Part shown: positions 14,465 to 16,288 of the stretch, in pieces
Layout of the letters: every line of letters starts with the position of its first letter
How positions within the stretch are numbered: position 1 is the stretch's first letter
Assembly (NCBI GenBank): GCA_910583965.1
Contig: CAJUAE010000081.1
Span: forward strand, 1-16,288
Origin: an uncultured Lachnospiraceae bacterium
GTDB lineage: Bacteria; Bacillota; Clostridia; Lachnospirales; Lachnospiraceae
Direction: 5' to 3'
DNA length: 16,288 nucleotides
Program-made: the position numbers and the translations under genes
The notes under the pieces: model-generated
What the model was told of the DNA's origin: nothing
What the model saw: only the letters and a program-made list of their open reading frames with translations
Databases searched by the model: none

Positions 14465-15766
14465 TTATTGCTCCACTCCATTTAAGTTAATATGTTCATC
14501 TTCTTCCATGGGAATCATAAGATATTTTTGACCATCTATAGTCTCATATTTTACCTGATCCGCCTTGTCGGGTTTCATGCGCAAAAAGATTTCAGACCAG
14601 CTTTTAGCTTGTTCTGGATCGAGAGGAGCTTCCATGTTAACAAGTGTCTTAATCTGTTCTGTTTTCTCTGCATTTTCCTGCTGCGTGTCTTTGAGTTCCT
14701 GTCGAAGGGAGGCAACCTCCTCAAGAAGTTTCATCTCTTTCTTTTCTTTATTCTTTTTCTCAATTGCCTTTTCATTGACCAAGTTTCGTACAACAGGAGG
14801 TTTGTCGCAAAATTCTTCTGTAAAATGGTCTTGAATTTGCATCACTGCTGCATCGGGAATCTTGCTGTCTGTAAATACTTCCTTAATAATTTCCGTCGTG
14901 AGCGTAAATTCTTCTGGTTCCACTATCACCAAATCTTCCATTGCGATTTCGTGTTCTTCGGCAATATCATTTAATTTCTCTTGAATCTCAAGAAGCATAT
15001 CATCACTGTTTTCAATAATAGGAGCAATGGCAGTTTTTACAATACTGTTAAAAGTATTTTGTTCTTCTGTTGCAGTTCGCTTTGCACCGCAACCAAGTGC
15101 AACTTCAATAAAATCACGGTGGGAATCTTTGGCATCACGCACATAATACGTAAGGGAATGAATATCGGTTGAGCGTTCTATAAAAGAAGGAAACAAAAAA
15201 CCGACATCAGGAGCGGCGACTACCCAGTCTTGTATACGAATGCCAATACGGTTTTGGTCGGCACGATAGCCAAGACCTGGTTTGGATAGATTTACTGGAC
15301 AGATAGCACATAAAAGGTATGTAAATACTTCCTCAGACTCATCAATTTTTAAATCATCACTTGTTTTTGTGATAACATCATATGCATCATGAAAAACCAG
15401 AATCAAATAATTTCCCACAGCATCATAATTTTCAATAATTCTGTCATAAAGATGTTCTAAAAGCTCTGAATTTTTCAGCCCACTCTCGCGCAGTCCCATT
15501 AAATATTGTTGCTTTCCGCCAGGTTCTTCCTCCTCGCTTGCAAAGTGCAACTCAAGCAAATTATTTCCAATTGTGCCAGAAAGTGTTTTCTTTGCAATAT
15601 CAAGATATTTAAAAAATTCTTCGTCCTCCAAGTTGAGGAAATTTTCATTAAATTGTAGAATTTTGTTTTTGTTGGCATCTACATAACAGCCACACATTCT
15701 TGTGATCGTACAAGATTCTTTTTTAAAGCGTTTTTTTAATTCTAATATATCTTTGTTTCTTAACAT
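14465..15766 (-). CDS. DUF4317 family protein
   Basis: A 433-residue soluble, acidic protein recognised as DUF4317, a family common in Lachnospiraceae and related clostridia whose function is not established. Characteristic parts are the N-terminal MLRNKDILELKKRFKKE and ITRMCGCYVD (21-30), the middle VFTYLLCAICPVNLSKPGLGY (147-167), IGIRIQDWVVAAPDVGFLFPSF (174-195) and a CGAKRTATEEQN segment (226-237). Residues about 331-375 are Lys/Glu/Gln-rich and likely form a coiled coil. There is no signal peptide or membrane helix. The ribosome binding site reads GAGG about 9 nt before the ATG on the minus strand. A possible promoter lies at 16196-16224, leaving a leader of more than 400 nt full of hairpins. 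Confidence 0.88.
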   Translation of the reverse strand: MLRNKDILELKKRFKKESCTITRMCGCYVDANKNKILQFNENFLNLEDEEFFKYLDIAKKTLSGTIGNNLLELHFASEEEEPGGKQQYLMGLRESGLKNSELLEHLYDRIIENYDAVGNYLILVFHDAYDVITKTSDDLKIDESEEVFTYLLCAICPVNLSKPGLGYRADQNRIGIRIQDWVVAAPDVGFLFPSFIERSTDIHSLTYYVRDAKDSHRDFIEVALGCGAKRTATEEQNTFNSIVKTAIAPIIENSDDMLLEIQEKLNDIAEEHEIAMEDLVIVEPEEFTLTTEIIKEVFTDSKIPDAAVMQIQDHFTEEFCDKPPVVRNLVNEKAIEKKNKEKKEMKLLEEVASLRQELKDTQQENAEKTEQIKTLVNMEAPLDPEQAKSWSEIFLRMKPDKADQVKYETIDGQKYLMIPMEEDEHINLNGVEQ

Positions 15767-15813
15767 TTGTAAAACCTCGACTTTCTTTTATTCTTGTTTT
15801 GTGGTCAGAAATA

Positions 15814-15955
15814 AGTTACTTTTCACACCTGCACCATGCACTTGCTACATGGTGTCGGAGCCGACACCAAAATGCCTGCCTTGTGGTTACTGTTCACTCC
15901 GTTCCAGTAACAGGTAAAAATCTATACAAAATTTGCTTCGCAAATAGATTTTTAC
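15814..15955. repeat. Cluster of palindromic intergenic repeats
   Basis: Several stem-loops follow one another: CACCATG/CATGGTG (15832-15838, 15848-15854), the overlapping perfect palindrome TGGTGTCGG-AG-CCGACACCA (15850-15869), GTTACTG/CAGTAAC (15886-15892, 15905-15911), and a 12-bp stem GTAAAAATCTAT/ATAGATTTTTAC (15914-15925, 15944-15955) enclosing TTTGC-TTC-GCAAA. The 14-mer AGTTACTTTTCACA at 15814-15827 recurs at 16255-16268, and GCCTTGTGG occurs at 15878 and 16019. It looks like a mosaic of REP-like elements; no coding frame is credible. Confidence 0.7.
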
Positions 15956-16048
15956 TTACAATCAGTACGTTTTCTCACGGACTTATCAGTAAATGCTAAG
16001 TCCTGTCTGAGCAATAACGCCTTGTGGCATTTTGTGTGTATCAATTGT

Positions 16049-16107
16049 TGCAATTCACGCCAAATCATCATAAATGAATACGAAATCTGGCGTGGGTGTG
16101 AATTGTA
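16049..16107. repeat. Large imperfect inverted repeat
   Basis: CAATTCAC (16051-16058) pairs with GTGAATTG (16098-16105), and CACGCCA (16056-16062) pairs with TGGCGTG (16088-16094). The two stems share the CAC of the left arm, so alternative pairings compete. The loop is AT-rich and about 25 nt long. It is part of the palindromic region upstream of the DUF4317 gene. Confidence 0.65.
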
Positions 16108-16195
16108 ACAGAAATAGTTTCTATATTATAGAATATGGTTCAGTAAAGCAGCTTCGTAACAGAAAAGGCGACCGACAAACAATAGTGCTGTTTTT

Positions 16196-16224
16196 ATTAT
16201 AACGCATTTTATTATATTTGTCAT
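16196..16224 (-). promoter_or_regulatory. Possible promoter for the DUF4317 gene
   Basis: Read on the minus strand: ATGACA (16224-16219), a 17-bp spacer and TATAAT (16201-16196). If used, the transcript passes through all the palindromes at 15832-16107 before reaching ATG 15766. No better minus-strand promoter was found closer to the gene, but an undetected one is possible. Confidence 0.45.
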
Positions 16225-16243
16225 TGGATAGTTTGGTGGTTAA

Positions 16244-16268
16244 AGTAACTCTACAGTTACTTTTCACA
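16244..16268. repeat. Small hairpin with second copy of AGTTACTTTTCACA
   Basis: AGTAACT (16244-16250) and AGTTACT (16255-16261) form a 7-bp hairpin with a 4-nt loop. The right arm begins the 14-mer that is identical to 15814-15827. The two copies bracket the palindromic region, suggesting that it is a composite repeat unit. Confidence 0.55.
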
Positions 16269-16288
16269 AGTCAGGAATGCGCATGTAC

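Noticed and set aside
14492..14974. 160-residue + strand frame opposite DUF4317
   Set aside because: Phe/Leu-rich antisense shadow of the acidic DUF4317 coding sequence.
15814..16268. Possible CRISPR array in the repetitive 3' region
   Set aside because: The repeats are different palindromes at irregular distances, not identical units with regular spacers, and there are no cas genes.

Overview
The window looks like chromosomal DNA of a low-GC Firmicute, most likely a Lachnospiraceae-type Clostridium. This rests on AT-rich codon use, AGGAGG-type ribosome binding sites, TTGACA/TATACT promoters, a T-box in front of ileS, the Bacillus/Clostridium holB-ricT-yabB-rsmI gene order, and a DUF4317 protein of the kind common in gut clostridia. 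I see no rRNA, tRNA, CRISPR array, transposase, integrase or phage gene.

Left part (1-5155): after one copy of a structured repeat (1-90), six genes run in the same direction with tiny gaps or overlaps: a DUF4272 protein, holB (clamp-loader delta prime), a membrane protein resembling a divergent signal peptidase II, ricT (PSP1/YaaT), a yabB/TrmN6-type tRNA methyltransferase and rsmI. The core matches the B. subtilis holB-yaaT-yabA-yabB-yazA-yabC cluster, but yabA and yazA are absent and the membrane protein takes a place between holB and ricT.

Middle part (5156-9233): single-gene units separated by long intergenic stretches. A lone acyl carrier protein gene has a consensus promoter about 300 nt upstream and a leader with small overlapping reading frames. 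It is convergent with an HxlR-family regulator that has its own promoter. Then come a small HAD-family phosphatase-like protein, a GNAT acetyltransferase, a consensus promoter followed by a run of perfect hairpins (candidate non-coding RNA), and a 205-residue protein I do not recognise.

Right part (9234-16288): a promoter, an isoleucine T-box leader (specifier ATC) with its terminator, a second copy of the structured repeat flanked by TGTACA on both sides, then ileS (1052 aa, long form) and a membrane-anchored alpha/beta hydrolase ending at a perfect 18-bp terminator stem. The opposite strand carries the DUF4317 gene, preceded by about 500 bp of densely palindromic, gene-free DNA.

No complete new defence or mobile system is evident. 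The items most worth following are the dispersed repeat with compensatory base changes and a possible target duplication, the candidate RNA at 7932-8242, the LspA-like protein in the holB operon, and the odd leader of the acyl carrier protein gene.
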